Origin: an uncultured Prevotella sp.
GTDB taxonomy: Bacteria > Bacteroidota > Bacteroidia > Bacteroidales > Bacteroidaceae
DNA: 64,000 nucleotides
Assembly (NCBI GenBank): GCA_905233165.1
Contig: CAJODL010000016.1
Coordinates: forward strand, 1 to 64,000
Direction of reading: 5' to 3'
A program made the position numbers and the translations under genes. The notes beneath the pieces were generated by a model. The model saw only the letters and a list, made by a program, of their open reading frames with translations, searched no databases and was not told where the DNA came from. Positions 1 through 8,030 of this stretch are shown here, piece after piece; the stretch's first letter is position 1; the number at the start of each line of letters is the position of its first letter.

Positions 1-201
1 CCCCTGAACACCCTCTACATGAAGTTGCAGAAGGGCGAGGTGCCAGGATCGAAGCCCGGCAAGCGTTGGGTCTTGTTCAATGACGAACTCGACAAGTGGC
101 TGGAGGTGAAGCGCAAGAATGCCGTACCCCTGACCACCGAGGAAGAGAATGATGCCATCCTTTCGTCCCATCGTCGTAAACCCAACAAGCGTGACTGGTA
201 A
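1..201 (+). CDS. Helix-turn-helix (excisionase-like) DNA-binding protein, 3' part
   Basis: The reading frame is open at the left window edge, so only the last 66 codons are visible. The tail (KGEVPGSKPGKRWVLFNDELDKW) has the shape of the wing and final helix of MerR/excisionase-type HTH_17 domains, which end in a G-[KR]-x-W-[LV]-x-x-x-[DE]-L-x-x-W pattern. A basic tail follows. Such small HTH proteins commonly sit at the start of Bacteroidales mobilisation or integration modules, which fits the repeat tract and parA downstream. The upstream part, and therefore the true start, is outside the window. Target site and role (excision or transfer control) cannot be told from this fragment. Confidence 0.6.
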   Translation, partial: PLNTLYMKLQKGEVPGSKPGKRWVLFNDELDKWLEVKRKNAVPLTTEEENDAILSSHRRKPNKRDW

Positions 202-218
202 CATGTCTGACAGGACTG

Positions 219-531
219 AGTGTACAATGTATTGGGTGTATAAGTTGTATGCACTGAAGACAATGGCTACAATGGCCACAGTGTATCCGGTTGCTACGAT
301 GACCACAGTGTATGTGTATACAGCGTTTACACTGGCTACAGTATATACAACGGTTACAGTGTCTGCAATGTGTATGTTGTCTGCAATGAAGACAATGTAT
401 ACAGAGTATTCAACGGAACCAGTGTATAAAGAGTCTACAATGGCGATAATGGATAAACTGTATTCGCGATATACAGAGTACACAAGGTCTATAATGGCAA
501 AAATGTACACAATGTATTTAATAAACAGAGT
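219..531. repeat. Degenerate 9-bp tandem repeats upstream of parA
   Basis: About 310 bases with a clear 9-bp period built on ACAATGtat / ACAGTGtat-like units, roughly 34 copies of varying quality. A 6-bp spacer near 330-336 shifts the phase once. There is no convincing gene here; the forward reading frame through it is only an echo of the repeat (endless T-M-Y/T-V-Y). The position, ending a few bases before the ParA start, suggests a centromere-like (parC) or iteron site bound by the partition or DUF3408 protein. That role is inferred. Confidence 0.7.
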
Positions 532-537
532 AAAATT

Positions 538-1185
538 ATGAGAAGAATTATATTATTCACCAACATTAAGGGAGGCGTAGGAAAGACCTCCTGTTGTGCG
601 CTCTTTGCGCAGTATCTGTGTGAGAATGGTTATCCTGTGAAGGTCTTGGATGCAGACATTCAGGCATCCTTGTCCCGTCACAGGGAGAGGGAATTGGCTG
701 CCAACCCGGATGCGGTTATCCCATGGGAAGTGAGTACAGTTGACACGACAGACCGCCAGAACCTGCAGTCATCCATTGAGGAGGCGATGCAGTTCGACGG
801 TGTTGTCCTCTTTGACATGCCGGGAACCCTCAATGCCGCCAACCTCGACCTGCTGTACAAGGCGGCAGACCTCGCCGTGGTGCCTATCTCCTACGACTTC
901 GACACCATCGATGCCACTGGTATCTTCATCAAGGTCATCAAGCGTGTGAAGGACATACAACTGGTGTTCCTGCCCAACCGAATCAACACGACCGAGAACC
1001 GTGCAGACGATATGAAACAGCGCGAGGAGACGGTAAAAATTCTTGGCAGGATCGGTAGGGTTACACCGAGAATCAAGCAGAGTGTTGTCATCAAGCGTTA
1101 CTCAACCGTTTCCGCACTTGACAAGTACCAGAAGGCTGCGGTTGAGCACGCATTTAACGCTATTGTCGAACATATTAAACTGTAA
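538..1185 (+). CDS. ParA/MinD-family ATPase (TraA-like)
   Basis: 215-aa ParA-type ATPase. A deviant Walker A motif KGGVGKT lies at about residues 11-17, the A' motif is DADIQAS near residue 39, and Walker B-like VVLFDMPG is near residue 88. The short length without an N-terminal HTH matches type Ib ParA and the TraA proteins of Bacteroides conjugative elements. Family members form ATP-dependent dimers on DNA that position or segregate plasmid-like molecules. It starts directly after the 9-bp repeat tract and is followed 5 bp later by a DUF3408-like gene, the usual TraA-TraB order. Function in partitioning or transfer of the mobile element is inferred from that context. Confidence 0.85.
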   Translation: MRRIILFTNIKGGVGKTSCCALFAQYLCENGYPVKVLDADIQASLSRHRERELAANPDAVIPWEVSTVDTTDRQNLQSSIEEAMQFDGVVLFDMPGTLNAANLDLLYKAADLAVVPISYDFDTIDATGIFIKVIKRVKDIQLVFLPNRINTTENRADDMKQREETVKILGRIGRVTPRIKQSVVIKRYSTVSALDKYQKAAVEHAFNAIVEHIKL

Positions 1186-1190
1186 CGGAT

Positions 1191-1520
1191 ATGAGCGAGC
1201 AGACGTTTCCCCTTGGTGATTTCAATGACCTCGAAAGCAGTGTCAGGAACATCACCCAGCAACCGAAGCCTCAGAAGCAGCAGGCGAGACCTCAGGAGCA
1301 GAAGACGCCCCAGGAGGCCGACGCCAGCAAGCGAGACTGGATGCATTTCACGTTCATCTGTGGCATAGAGATCGTGGACAAAGTAAAGGCCATCGCACAC
1401 AAGGAAGGTTTCTCAATTCGCGACGTCGTGGAGAAGTATCTGAAGGACGGTATTGCCCGATATGAGCAGAAGCACGGCGCAGTCACTAAACAGCGGAGGG
1501 ACATCGATGACATCCTGTAA
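1191..1520 (+). CDS. DUF3408-like (TraB-type) small DNA-binding partner of ParA
   Basis: 109-aa protein. The first half (residues 20-50) is Q/K/P-rich and probably disordered. The second half (about 55-95) holds a compact helical segment, ICGIEIVDKVKAIAHKEG then FSIRDVVEKYLKDGI, resembling the C-terminal ribbon-helix-helix-like part of DUF3408 proteins. These follow ParA/TraA in Bacteroidales conjugative transposons and are thought to act as DNA-binding adaptors. It may bind the 9-bp repeats upstream of parA, by analogy with small CBP partners of type Ib ParA; the sequence does not prove this. It is co-transcribed with parA (5-bp gap). Confidence 0.65.
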   Translation: MSEQTFPLGDFNDLESSVRNITQQPKPQKQQARPQEQKTPQEADASKRDWMHFTFICGIEIVDKVKAIAHKEGFSIRDVVEKYLKDGIARYEQKHGAVTKQRRDIDDIL

Positions 1521-1738
1521 TCACGGCCAGGCAAACAGAACGTTCCAGACGGTCTGGGACACTCTTGTCGTACAGACAGTGCCGGTAGAAACCGAAACTT
1601 GTCTAAAGATATGCCAGTTGGAGTTTCGTGCTACCAAAATCGCTATGGCTCTTTTGACAGCCGAACCGAACTGGCAATGCTCGCAGGCTCTCATTGGGGA
1701 GGCGTTCGCTGGCTCACACCTTTTATAAAAGTATACTA
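1521..1738. other. Possible oriT region with an inverted repeat
   Basis: A 218-base stretch without a credible gene between the ParA/DUF3408 pair and the relaxosome genes. It contains a near-perfect inverted repeat at 1542-1560 (GTTCCAGAC/GGTCTGGGAC). Origins of transfer usually lie just upstream of the MobC-relaxase genes, so this is the best oriT candidate, but no nic site can be identified by eye. Confidence 0.35.
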
Positions 1739-2464
1739 ATGGTAATAGACAGAAACGTAACGATGATATTCCAAGGCTCGCAACTCATAGAGAAGGCGAG
1801 GCCTGAGAAGGGCTTCTTCATAAAGTCGAAGAAGCGGTACTTTTCACAGAAGGATGACAAGTGGCACACCAAGTTCTCATGGGAACCCGTGACAGTCAGT
1901 GACCTGTGGGTGGATGAGACTGACAGGAAATGCCAGATGCACTTTGTCGTCTATCGGAGTAGTGGCAGCATCGAACAGGTTGACCAGCCCATCAGCCGAC
2001 AGCGGTACACGTTGTTTGGCAGTTACAAGCTGGATGCCCATCGCGTGGACCTGATCGACAAGGTGCTACGTGAGAATCGTACAGGACTGCGCATCCGCAA
2101 GTGGACTGCCACAGAGATGCTGCACCTGAAAGTGACGAAACGACTGCTGGATGAACTTCGCGGGAACGCGGAAAAATGCGGACAGAATCTTTCGCAGTAT
2201 TGTACGACGATCCTAAGCGGAAAGCATCCCCGTGCAGCGTTCTCTCCTGAAGAGGTGGAACTGCTTCGTGACCTGAAGAAGGAGCGTGCCGACGTGTTGT
2301 TTATGTTCAATGCCATGATTGAGGAGGTTGCCCACCTTTCCGCTGAGCAGCGTATGAAACTCGTCATCAACGGGAGGTCGTATGATTGGTGGCGCGAGCA
2401 TCTAATCACTGCCCTAGAGTTCTTCGACAGGATGAGGGACAAGGTGTTAAACATGGGAGATTAG
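1739..2464 (+). CDS. MobC-like relaxosome accessory protein
   Basis: 241 aa from the ATG at 1739; an in-frame upstream ATG at 1694 lies in the noncoding region and was not used. The C-terminal half (about residues 115-185) shows the MobC/ribbon-helix-helix pattern: a basic strand LKVTKRLLDELRG followed by EKCGQNLSQYCTTILSG. This resembles accessory proteins that bind oriT and help the relaxase. The N-terminal 110 residues are unfamiliar. The stop is 3 bp before the relaxase start, so the two are translationally linked. The MobC assignment rests on the motif and on position; the length is greater than that of the smallest MobC proteins. Confidence 0.65.
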   Translation: MVIDRNVTMIFQGSQLIEKARPEKGFFIKSKKRYFSQKDDKWHTKFSWEPVTVSDLWVDETDRKCQMHFVVYRSSGSIEQVDQPISRQRYTLFGSYKLDAHRVDLIDKVLRENRTGLRIRKWTATEMLHLKVTKRLLDELRGNAEKCGQNLSQYCTTILSGKHPRAAFSPEEVELLRDLKKERADVLFMFNAMIEEVAHLSAEQRMKLVINGRSYDWWREHLITALEFFDRMRDKVLNMGD

Positions 2465-2467
2465 CGT

Positions 2468-3712
2468 ATGGTAATCAAGATGTCAACGATAGACGGGGCG
2501 CATGCCGCCAACGCTATCAACTATGTGCTCGACAAGGAGAAGGCGAGGAAGGAGGACAAACCCGTCTTTCTCGCCTCCAACAACATCGAGTTGAACCCGA
2601 TGACGGGTAAGCCATACTCGCCAGTGGCCGTACTGATGGACATGCAGCTGCTGCTGGCTACATCTAGGCATAAGGTTGATGAACCGTTCTGGCGCATCGA
2701 GTTGTGTCCGTCGCCGGAGGTCTGCCGGAACTGGACGATGGCGCAGTGGGACAGATTCTGTAAGGACTGTGTTCAGGTGCTGGACGTTACCGACTACAAA
2801 CGGGAGGCGGTGAAGGACAAAGACGGCAGGCCAGTCATCGACAAGAGGACGGGACAGCCCAAGGTGAAGGTGAGCGGCAGGCACACTATGCTGGCCAAAA
2901 GTCAGTATGTAGCCACTGTACACTTTGACACGGGCAAGCCCCATGTACACATTGTGGCCAACCGCCTGACAATAGACGGCGAGATGCAGGACACACACAA
3001 GTGCAAGGAGCGGGCGAAAATGGCTGCGAACATCATTGCCGAGAAATACGGCTGGACGAAGGCCGAGGAGCGGACGAACCATCGGATGGAGCGGATTCAC
3101 GATGCTGCAATGAAGGTGCTGAAGGGGATGGATGCGTGGGATAACGAGACATACTTCGCCGGGATGCGCAGGAACGGCTTCGAGGTGGAGCCGACATACG
3201 ATTCGAGGGGCGTTTGCCGTGGGTACTCCGTCGGCGAGAGGCTGTACGACCTCGACGGGAACTACTCCAGTACGGTGATGTACAAGGCTTCGGCCAAAGG
3301 GTTCGGGCATGGGCGCGACATCACAGTGTCAAAACTGCCTGACACCTGGCAGAAGATGCACCCTGTGATTATTGAATCTGAGCCGCGGAATATTGAGGAA
3401 CATCCACGGGTAACAAGGATTGAGGATGAGACCAAGGATAAAAAGACTGTCAATGAACAGCCTATGTCTAAACCGAAGCCGAATCACACTGTGACTCCAA
3501 CAGTCACTGCACAGCCGACGCAAGAGCCTGCTCCCCATAAGTCCACGGAGGCCGAGAGTGACCGTCGGACAGCCATCTGGCTTGCGCTGAATGCCATCAA
3601 GCGCTTTGTGAAGAGTCCGTTCAGGACGGAGTTTAGCTGCCAGAAGGCATCGTGGCTAAGGCCATCGACATGGGAGAGAATGCCGGTTCATCATTCGACG
3701 AAGACAGCCTAA
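2468..3712 (+). CDS. Relaxase/mobilisation nuclease (MobB/MOBP-like)
   Basis: 414 aa. The hallmark is at about residues 152-166: HFDTGKPHVHIVANR, the HxxxxxxPHxHxxxNR metal-binding motif of relaxase families, preceded by a conserved N-terminal region with GAHAANAINYVL. It would nick the element's oriT and stay covalently attached to the 5' end for transfer. The last 30 residues look unlike protein of this family, and a conserved-looking frame (E-D-S-L-K-K-A-A... W-Y-W-W-K-K-N-G-F) continues in another phase at 3652-3945. The natural C terminus may therefore have been displaced by a frameshift near 3635. The nuclease core is intact. Confidence 0.8.
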   Translation: MVIKMSTIDGAHAANAINYVLDKEKARKEDKPVFLASNNIELNPMTGKPYSPVAVLMDMQLLLATSRHKVDEPFWRIELCPSPEVCRNWTMAQWDRFCKDCVQVLDVTDYKREAVKDKDGRPVIDKRTGQPKVKVSGRHTMLAKSQYVATVHFDTGKPHVHIVANRLTIDGEMQDTHKCKERAKMAANIIAEKYGWTKAEERTNHRMERIHDAAMKVLKGMDAWDNETYFAGMRRNGFEVEPTYDSRGVCRGYSVGERLYDLDGNYSSTVMYKASAKGFGHGRDITVSKLPDTWQKMHPVIIESEPRNIEEHPRVTRIEDETKDKKTVNEQPMSKPKPNHTVTPTVTAQPTQEPAPHKSTEAESDRRTAIWLALNAIKRFVKSPFRTEFSCQKASWLRPSTWERMPVHHSTKTA

Positions 3713-3945
3713 AGAAAGCTGCAATGGAACTGCTTGATCAGTTTGAATGTAGTGCCGAACGTGCGGGTGAAGCAGTCGAAGCTATGCTTGATGTCGTTGC
3801 GAACCTTGCCCTGCCGGAAACTCAGCCGTCCCTTGGAGGCGGTCAGAGCAATAACGACCTACCGAAGAAGAAGGACGAGGAATGGTATTGGTGGAAGAAG
3901 AACGGGTTTATCAGACAACAGAATAATAGAGGACGAAAAAGATAA
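3652..3945 (+). CDS. Small ORF overlapping the relaxase end; possible frameshifted relaxase C terminus
   Basis: 97 codons if started at the GTG at 3652, or 91 from the ATG at 3670. It overlaps the end of the relaxase in another frame. The first half is an amphipathic helical stretch (LKKAAMELLDQFE, AGEAVEAMLDVVAN); the end is basic and aromatic (EEWYWWKKNGFI), like the tails of mobilisation proteins. Two readings are possible: a small coupled gene, or the displaced C-terminal part of the relaxase. I favour neither strongly. The gene after it starts 9 bp downstream. Confidence 0.45.
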   Translation: MAKAIDMGENAGSSFDEDSLKKAAMELLDQFECSAERAGEAVEAMLDVVANLALPETQPSLGGGQSNNDLPKKKDEEWYWWKKNGFIRQQNNRGRKR

Positions 3946-3954
3946 GTTAAATTT

Positions 3955-4758
3955 ATGTCTAAAGATTATCGAAGCATGCTTCCCTCTGGCGATAGTCAGA
4001 TGCGGGGAGGCAACAGTGAGACTGGGGGACGGCACGACAGCCCCCGAAAGCAGGAGAAGCCGCATACTATCATGCAAGTTATTAACAAGCTGAATGTTCT
4101 TTTTCATAGAGGGCAGAAGCACACTGCGCTCTATGACCAAAAGGAATATGAACGCGGTGTAAAGGCCGTGATGAAAGGTAAGTTCCTTGTGAAATCAACC
4201 CACGAAGCCATTGAAATGCTCATAGACCAGCAGACACTTCTGGGCAGTATTCCGCTCGATGCGATGAGGAACAACAGCAACAAGCTCGTCAACCAGGACA
4301 TGGACGTCGCGCCATTGGAAGAGATGAACCTGTATGCGGAATGCATCCTGCGGCAAGTGGCTGAGAATATGCACGACTCGAAACTCATGAGCCGCTATGT
4401 CGAAGAACTGACGAAGAAAGACCTCGAGAAATGGCAGAAGTCTCAGGTTTGCATGGCAATGATGAAGGGTGGCGAGACTGTCAGCGAGTATATCGAGGCC
4501 AAAGCCGAGGAGCACCTCATCCGCTTGACCTCGCGCATGGAATGGTTCCCTATTGCCTATCATCTGGCCGACAAGGTGGCCCTGGTCGTCTTTCCAGTAC
4601 TTGCCTATTACACAGGCAAGTACCACCTGAACGACACCATGACGTTCCTATGGGCGATGGCCTTTATGCCGATCTTTGTCATGTCAGCCATCTGGGCCAT
4701 CAATGAGTTGGCGGCGTACTTGGAACGAAGAAAGAAGAAGCCGAAGTCACGCCGATAG
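3955..4758 (+). CDS. Mobilisation-associated membrane protein of unknown function
   Basis: 267 aa, no family recognised. The N-terminal 45 residues are G/S/Q-rich and likely flexible; residues about 50-190 are charged and helical. Two hydrophobic helices follow near the C terminus (around VALVVFPVLAYYTG and MTFLWAMAFMPIFVMSAIWAI), ending in a very basic tail ERRKKKPKSRR that would stay in the cytoplasm. The topology fits a membrane-anchored accessory protein that could link the relaxosome to a transfer channel supplied by another element. That is inference from position: it is the last gene of the relaxase operon and ends just before a hairpin terminator. Confidence 0.6.
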   Translation: MSKDYRSMLPSGDSQMRGGNSETGGRHDSPRKQEKPHTIMQVINKLNVLFHRGQKHTALYDQKEYERGVKAVMKGKFLVKSTHEAIEMLIDQQTLLGSIPLDAMRNNSNKLVNQDMDVAPLEEMNLYAECILRQVAENMHDSKLMSRYVEELTKKDLEKWQKSQVCMAMMKGGETVSEYIEAKAEEHLIRLTSRMEWFPIAYHLADKVALVVFPVLAYYTGKYHLNDTMTFLWAMAFMPIFVMSAIWAINELAAYLERRKKKPKSRR

Positions 4759-4784
4759 GCTCGCCTGCATCTAAATCCTCTGTA

Positions 4785-4819
4785 AAGAAACGAAAGGCAA
4801 AGCCAGCCTCTCGTTTCTT
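4785..4819. terminator. Hairpin terminator between convergent operons
   Basis: Inverted repeat AAGAAACGA (4785-4793) and TCGTTTCTT (4811-4819), with inner AGGC/GCCT pairing. It lies between the forward mobilisation operon and the reverse-strand PP2C operon, so it may serve both. Confidence 0.55.
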
Positions 4820-4864
4820 CTTGCACAGAAATTCAAATCAGATGTCTTGGACTGTAGGGGATAA

Positions 4865-5500
4865 CTATAATGATGAAATCTTTATGAGCGACGCATCATC
4901 TTCTGGAGACACTATTCGTGCCTTTATCTCGTCAACAGAAGAACTTGCCATATCGCTCTCAGTCACGCTATACAGTCCATCCGTACAGAGGATAACTGCA
5001 TCATCATTGATCAATTCATGACTGACGAATGGTATATCGTCACGCAATCCTGCCCCTTTGATGCATCTGGTCAATGCTGTCCTTCCATACCCGATATTAG
5101 CTATATGATCTTCCGTAATCAGACTCAATTTGTTATCGTGCTGGACATATACTCTGACATTCCCCTGCCAAGTACAATACAGATGATGGTCATGCACTAT
5201 TACAACAGCGACAGCAGCCCCCATATTGCTTTTATTAGTCATACTGACATTCCTCAATTTCTTATCGGCATAATCGAGAGCTTCATGCAGGACTTTTTGA
5301 TCGTCTGTACCCTTATAATTGCTTTTGATGTAGTCTGCAATCGATTTTGTCACCACATCCGCAGCCATATCACCGAGACTTAAACCGCCCATACCATCAG
5401 CAAGTACGGCGACAATGCCTGATTCACTCAATTCTTGGACGGCAAGCCTATCCTCGTTATCGTAGTGTCTGCTACCTATTGAAAAAGTCTCTGCTTTCAT
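4865..5500 (-). CDS. PP2C-family serine/threonine protein phosphatase
   Basis: 211 aa, close to a minimal PP2C domain. Visible motifs: the N-terminal R-x-x-N-E-D element (YDNEDR), the metal-binding ADGMGG (about 34-39), the MGAA strand, CTDGLYS (about 171), and the terminal DDASLIKI. All acidic metal ligands expected for this Mn/Mg-dependent phosphatase appear present. There is no sensor or membrane segment. Its start overlaps the stop of the nucleotidyltransferase by 4 bp (ATGA), so it is the third gene of the AbiE-like operon. It may reverse a phosphorylation linked to that module; no matching kinase is visible in the window. Confidence 0.88.
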   Translation of the reverse strand: MKAETFSIGSRHYDNEDRLAVQELSESGIVAVLADGMGGLSLGDMAADVVTKSIADYIKSNYKGTDDQKVLHEALDYADKKLRNVSMTNKSNMGAAVAVVIVHDHHLYCTWQGNVRVYVQHDNKLSLITEDHIANIGYGRTALTRCIKGAGLRDDIPFVSHELINDDAVILCTDGLYSVTESDMASSSVDEIKARIVSPEDDASLIKISSL

Positions 5501-6405
5501 TTCTCGTTCCTCTCTTTCAGTTCGTTAGTAAATATCTTGCCAAACTCGCTCCAGATAGTTCTACAAGAATCGTAGTAACTGCTGATGTCGTCTACATCCT
5601 TATTGCCATAATACTTCATGAAGTGGTAAACGAGTTCACTCTTTTCTTCCTTCTCCATTTCCTCAGCTATAAGGGTGGCATAGAACTGGAGATGCTCCGT
5701 AGAAAGTAGCTTACTGATGTCAAATGCCAACCACTGTGCTCCCCAGATAATAGTATCCGTACTTTCGTCCTCTATGGTCACAACATCAGGCGGCACACTA
5801 TCCTCCTGATAAAGCAGTTGGATGTCGAGATAGTTCTTCAGGATGAAAAGCATATCCTCTGCGTCCTTGTCTGTTGTAGCATGACGGTCGTTCCATGTGT
5901 CCAACTTGATTAGGAACTGTCCGCAAAGGGGAGCCATCTTTACTCTCACTATGTCATCAACGACCACTGTGACCGCCTCTTTCATCACGTCTTGGAAACA
6001 TTTCACCGACATAACTGGGTTTCCTTCTGGTGGCCAGCCAATCTTCTCGTCAACGGCGACTCCGCCAAAAGGCACAATATCTACCTCAAAGTCTATGTCT
6101 CCGTTTTTTCCCTTATAGAAGAATTTCTGCGTGGTGCCATACCGTTTGAAATGATTCTCCTGCAACGTTTGGCATATATCGTCGAAAGCCTGCCAGTTCT
6201 CAATGGCAATGGCCACGTCCAGGTCTTCCGTGCGTCGTTTAGGCTCATCGCCCTTCATCAGTTTCATGGCTACATCCCTGGCTCTGGCTCCTACCACGTA
6301 AAGTGGCAGACCATGTGCAGCCATGCATTTATCCAAGGCAATGAGTGTGCTATACAGCCAGTCGTTGCCCAGTTCTTCCTTCGATATTTTATATTCCATT
6401 TTCAA
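5497..6405 (-). CDS. AbiEii-like nucleotidyltransferase toxin
   Basis: 302 aa. A nucleotidyltransferase core is visible: VVGARARDV (about 36-44), the catalytic TEDLDVAI (D-x-D, about 59-66) and DFEVDIVPFGG supplying the third carboxylate. This is the order found in AbiEii/MenT-type toxins, which transfer nucleotides to tRNA or other targets. The gene overlaps the upstream AbiEi-like antitoxin by 17 bp (11 bp if the second Met is the start), the usual coupling of type IV toxin-antitoxin systems. The C-terminal 120 residues are helical with no further motif. Toxin activity is inferred from the pairing; a housekeeping nucleotidyltransferase is possible but less likely here. Confidence 0.75.
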   Translation of the reverse strand: MKMEYKISKEELGNDWLYSTLIALDKCMAAHGLPLYVVGARARDVAMKLMKGDEPKRRTEDLDVAIAIENWQAFDDICQTLQENHFKRYGTTQKFFYKGKNGDIDFEVDIVPFGGVAVDEKIGWPPEGNPVMSVKCFQDVMKEAVTVVVDDIVRVKMAPLCGQFLIKLDTWNDRHATTDKDAEDMLFILKNYLDIQLLYQEDSVPPDVVTIEDESTDTIIWGAQWLAFDISKLLSTEHLQFYATLIAEEMEKEEKSELVYHFMKYYGNKDVDDISSYYDSCRTIWSEFGKIFTNELKERNEK

Positions 6406-7372
6406 TCAGTCTTTGTGCAGCCTCAATACAACGGCTGTTACCACTTCCCATCAGGTCGGCATATATTAAAATCTTCGGGGCCACCTTCTCATTCTCGTAG
6501 CTTTTCCAGAACTTCTGATAGACTCTGATACTGCCATTTTCTTCGAATCGCATCTTCTTCGTCATCATCAGTTTGACACTCGGCACTTCTGTATAGATGT
6601 CGAACTGTTCTGGAATCAGATAGTGATCTGTAATATAGGCTCCTCCTTCACCGCCCCAGCACGCACCATCAGGCAGGGCGATCTTTTCCCAGTCTCTCCG
6701 GCACTCTGCATCCACAAACTCCATTTCCTTTACCATCAGTTTCGGCTTCAGGGTCTGGTTATAGTAGGTCTGCCAAATGTCGAGCAGTTCTTTTTTGTTT
6801 TTCAGGAAACGCCCTTTCGATGTTGTAATCACGTATTGACCGTTTGCCAGTTCCTCAACCACGTTTTTGATGGTGCCCAACGACAATCCCGTTTCCTCAT
6901 TAATCTGGCGGTAGGGTTTGTTGATATTGCTGTCATCAAGCAGAAAATAGAAAATCAACTTCAGCCCAGCTTCATTGAAAGCCTTGCCTTTGGCTTCTTT
7001 CATCTGCATACTCTTTTGCCCGCTGATATTGATAAACAACGGACTGGCTACAATCTTACAATTGCCGCTACTTTCAACCACACTAATCCCCTCTTGGGGC
7101 AGACTGTCAAACGCTTCCGGCGAGAAATGGCTTGCAACCACCATCAGTGGCTTATCCGTTTGTTCCTTCAGTTTACTCAACTGCTGCACAACAAGGTTGC
7201 AATTTGCCTTGTTCACTTGCGTCCTCACATCGCAGGCAAATGTTACACCGTTGATAGTCAGGTCGTAGTCGTACCTACGAGATTGTTCGACCGTTTTGAA
7301 ATCAATGTTTTCCAAACTCGTCAATCGCTTCAGATTGTAAACGACATCATTGATAATTTCCTCTTCTATCAT
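6389..7372 (-). CDS. AbiEi-like antitoxin with winged-helix domain
   Basis: 327 aa. The N-terminal ~110 residues resemble a restriction-nuclease-like fold often seen in Bacteroidota AbiEi proteins (YDYDLTINGVTFACDV). Next comes a winged helix at about 130-185 (AGLKLIFYFLLDD... YRQINEETGLSLGTIKNVVEELANGQYVI), then an AbiEi C-terminal region. AbiEi proteins neutralise AbiEii and repress their own promoter by binding inverted repeats. The promoter just upstream is packed with GTTCA/TGAAC repeats, matching that expectation. The gene is first in a three-gene reverse-strand operon (antitoxin, nucleotidyltransferase, PP2C). Confidence 0.72.
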   Translation of the reverse strand: MIEEEIINDVVYNLKRLTSLENIDFKTVEQSRRYDYDLTINGVTFACDVRTQVNKANCNLVVQQLSKLKEQTDKPLMVVASHFSPEAFDSLPQEGISVVESSGNCKIVASPLFINISGQKSMQMKEAKGKAFNEAGLKLIFYFLLDDSNINKPYRQINEETGLSLGTIKNVVEELANGQYVITTSKGRFLKNKKELLDIWQTYYNQTLKPKLMVKEMEFVDAECRRDWEKIALPDGACWGGEGGAYITDHYLIPEQFDIYTEVPSVKLMMTKKMRFEENGSIRVYQKFWKSYENEKVAPKILIYADLMGSGNSRCIEAAQRLIENGI

Positions 7373-7374
7373 CT

Positions 7375-7510
7375 TGTTTGTTCACTATTTTGTCCGTGTT
7401 CATTCATTTTGAACGCTGCAAATTTAGTGAACATTTCTCATATCTCCAAACTTTTTGTTCAGAAAATGCTCTTTGTTCACAAAAAATGAACACAAAATAT
7501 TTATTGAACA
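7375..7510 (-). promoter_or_regulatory. AbiE promoter with GTTCA/TGAAC operator repeats
   Basis: The reverse-strand -7 element TAAATTTG is at 7419-7426. Around it lie at least seven GTTCA or TGAAC elements: 7380-7384, 7398-7402, 7410-7414, 7428-7432, 7457-7461, 7475-7479 and 7487-7491, with another near 7506. TGTTCA(7474-7479)-7 bp-TGAACA(7487-7492) forms a perfect inverted repeat. This is the arrangement expected for negative autoregulation by AbiEi. Confidence 0.65.
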
Positions 7511-7834
7511 TGTTTTTCCCCTTTTCTCTTCACATTTCTTACTTCTGGATTCGAATCTAAGTCTTTGGTTTCTGAAACACTGCTTTTCCAATTTGAGCCA
7601 TGTATTTCGGCACGGGTTCTGTGGACGGCGTGAATGGTGTTATTCTTCTGCCTGATGACTAGATGACTCCTGCAGGGCAGTCCTTACGGCCAGTACTACA
7701 GCAATTATGCTGATTTGTAGCAAGGTCGTTGTTAGGAGGAAGGTAGGAATAAGGCCTTTGTAACAAAAAACTGATTTTTTCCTTTGAAATGAACTTTTTT
7801 CTTTGTTACGAAAAAAGACTTCATTTGGCTGTTG
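7511..7834. other. Intergenic stretch without a supported gene
   Basis: About 320 bases between the AbiE promoter and the tRNA promoter. A reverse reading frame of 83 codons (7640-7891) has one hydrophobic stretch, but it runs into tRNA-Ser, has no promoter of its own and shows no recognised family. Nothing else is evident. Confidence 0.4.
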
Positions 7835-7842
7835 TACCTTTG
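7835..7842 (+). promoter_or_regulatory. Promoter -7 element of the tRNA array
   Basis: TACCTTTG matches TAnnTTTG and lies 16 bp before the first tRNA. No TATAnnTATA palindrome is present upstream, so the array is not part of the island regulon described below. Confidence 0.7.
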
Positions 7843-7858
7843 CACACGAAATCATGAA

Positions 7859-7943
7859 GGAAGTATGGCTGAGTGGTCGAAAGCGGCACACTGCTAACGT
7901 GTTGAACCGAAAGGTTCCAGAGGTTCGAATCCTCTTGTTTCCG
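7859..7943 (+). tRNA. tRNA-Ser (anticodon GCU)
   Basis: An 85-nt class II tRNA with a long variable arm. The acceptor GGAAGTA pairs with TGTTTCC, and GCT lies in the anticodon loop. CCA is not encoded. The anticodon stem has a weak closing pair. Confidence 0.88.
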
Positions 7944-7948
7944 CAAAT

Positions 7949-8023
7949 GGTGAGGTAGCTCAGTTGGATTAGAGCAGCTGTCTACGAAGCAGCCGGTCGT
8001 GGGTTCGAGTCCCTCCCTCATCA
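7949..8023 (+). tRNA. tRNA-Arg (anticodon ACG)
   Basis: Acceptor GGTGAGG pairs with CCTCATC. Anticodon stem GCTGT/GCAGC has loop CTACGAA. D-arm GCTC/GAGC. CCA is not encoded. A34 would be converted to inosine to read CGU/CGC/CGA. One T-stem mismatch is present. Confidence 0.88.
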
Positions 8024-8030
8024 CAATAAT

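Noticed and set aside
149..541. Forward 130-codon reading frame in the repeat tract
   Set aside because: Its protein is only the repeat read as T/M/Y/V runs; no family, and it overlaps the start of parA.
1453..1728. Forward 91-codon reading frame between the DUF3408-like and MobC-like genes
   Set aside because: Overlaps the real gene in another frame, has no recognisable sequence; the region better fits an oriT.
7640..7891. Reverse 83-codon frame with one hydrophobic stretch
   Set aside because: It starts inside tRNA-Ser, covers the tRNA promoter, and has no promoter or family support.
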